A DNA stretch of 64,000 nucleotides, taken from Stomorhina lunata. Taxonomy: Eukaryota; Arthropoda; Insecta; Diptera; Rhiniidae. Below are positions 63,055 to 64,000 of this stretch, piece by piece (positions within the stretch are counted from its first letter, which is position 1; each line of letters opens with the position of its first letter). Location of the stretch: NCBI GenBank assembly GCA_933228675.1, contig OW121743.1, forward strand, positions 79,603,995 through 79,667,994, in the 5' to 3' direction. A program made the position numbers and the translations under genes. Below the pieces are notes generated by a model, which had not been told where the DNA came from, ran no database searches, and saw nothing but the letters and a program-made list of their open reading frames with translations.

Positions 63055-63083
63055 AATAAAAATAGGTTAATTTTTTAAATAAA
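63055..63083 (+). promoter_or_regulatory. Polyadenylation signals of Rtc1
   Basis: Two AATAAA motifs at 63055-63060 and 63078-63083, 42 and 65 bp after the stop codon. Confidence 0.7.
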
Positions 63084-63454
63084 ATTACATGAAAACATAT
63101 TTAAATATTAATATTATTAAAAACCGGATTTATATGGAGGCTATATCAAAAAATGGACCGATTCCAACGAAATTTTATACAGTTATTTCTTTTTGTATAA
63201 GCAATATATTTAATAAATTTAATTTAAACTGCCGATTTGTCCATTTTAAAAGCAATGGTTCAATTATCAAAATAAATTCTAACTCAAATTTTATAAAATT
63301 ATCTTTACATTTGATTAAAAGCTTTACCAATCCAACCGAATTTTCTTCGGATTTCGGTATTTCCGTCTCTGTTCTATGTGGCCAAATATAAGTGATAAAA
63401 GTGGTGACAATAAACCCACCAAACCCAGACATTATTTCCTTATAAAATTTAAAA
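63084..63454. other. Downstream intergenic DNA
   Basis: Open frames overlap on both strands (63089-63391 plus, 63175-63432 minus) with no recognisable domain. Probably non-coding. Confidence 0.4.
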
Positions 63455-63990
63455 AAGAAGACATTTTTTTAAAAATTTCCTATAAAAATTGTCAATTTTT
63501 GAAAAATTTCTTATAAAAATAAAAAATTTTTAAAAATTTTTCTTATAAAAAAATAAATTAAAAAAAATCCTATAAATATAAGAAATTTTTTAAAAATTTC
63601 CTATAAAATTAGAAAATTTTAAAAAATTTCCTTTAAAAATAGGATTTTTTTTAAAATTTCATATAAAAAATAAGAAGTTTTAAAAAAAATTTCCTATAAA
63701 AATAAGAAGTTTTAAAAAAAATTTCTATAAAAATAAGAAATTTTTAAAAAATTTCCTATAAAAACAACAAAATTTTTAAAAATTTCATATAAAAATAAGA
63801 AATTTTCAAAAAATTTCCTATAAAAATACGAAATTTTTTAAAAAATTTCCGATAAAAATAAGAAATTTTTAAAAAATTTCTTAAAAATAAAAAGAAATTT
63901 TAAAAAAATTTACTATACAAATAAGACATTCAATAAAGTTTCTAAAAGAACACTATTTTTATAGGAAATTTTTCTTTTGGGTTATCCAAC
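63455..63990. repeat. Decayed ~30-bp array, inverted relative of array A
   Basis: The unit is roughly ATAAGAAATTTTTAAAAAAT followed by TTCCTATAAAA, with many indels. Read in reverse complement it resembles the array A unit (AGGAAATTT...AAATTTCCTATTTTTAT). The array reaches almost to the window end. Confidence 0.8.
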
Positions 63991-64000
63991 TCTTCCCATG

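Overview
The window looks like nuclear DNA of a higher (calyptrate-type) fly. It is very AT-rich, the two confident host genes use short introns of 64 and 68 bp, and the rest is mostly transposable-element debris and tandem repeats. No viral or bacterial operon structure was seen, and no rRNA or functional tRNA gene.

Host genes, both on the + strand. (1) A reticulophagy-receptor-like (RETREG/FAM134-type) gene: coding exon 1 at 19550-19683, exon 2 at 51517-51827, exon 3 at 51896-52626. The exons join in frame into a predicted 391-aa protein with a two-hairpin reticulon-like membrane domain and a C-terminal LC3-interacting motif (FEIL). Its first intron, 19684-51516, is about 31.8 kb and takes up half the window. 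(2) An Rcl1/Rtc1-type RNA 3'-phosphate-cyclase-like protein at 61804-63013, 381 aa, with one 64-bp intron.

Layout. 1-3.3 kb: retroelement scraps and a tRNA-derived SINE. 3.3-6.2 kb: a 29-bp minisatellite and a decayed relative. 7.0-8.3 kb: a Tc1/mariner element with terminal repeats and a broken transposase. 10-19.3 kb: MITEs, mariner scraps, and RTE-like and RNase H-bearing LINE remnants. 19.5 kb: exon 1. 19.7-34.9 kb (intron): a foldback palindrome, CR1-like LINE fragments in both orientations, inverted repeats, SINEs, RTE/LOA-I/jockey remnants and a dispersed repeat. 34.9-37.2 kb (intron): a structurally complete hAT element with an uninterrupted 597-aa transposase, terminal repeats and a perfect 8-bp target duplication. 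39-51.4 kb (intron): successive tandem arrays (29-bp, 11-bp, 12-bp, 30-bp, 31-bp), the last ending about 70 bp before the exon 2 acceptor. 52.6-56.8 kb: about 3.6 kb of an apparently perfect 11-bp repeat starting 258 bp after the RETREG-like stop codon. 57-61.5 kb: a tRNA-like SINE, a near-perfect 36-bp-stem hairpin, another 30-bp array containing an inversion, and a 1.3-kb inverted repeat with arms near 480 bp. 63.5-64 kb: a relative of the first minisatellite in opposite orientation.

The two host genes show no evident functional link. The most unusual content is structural: several arrays of 29-31-bp units, most built around TTTTCTATAGAAAA, filling a giant intron and both flanks of one gene; the homogeneous 11-mer block that may lie in its 3' UTR; a possibly autonomous hAT copy; and a long inverted repeat that could form a hairpin RNA. 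All assignments are by eye; no database search was run.
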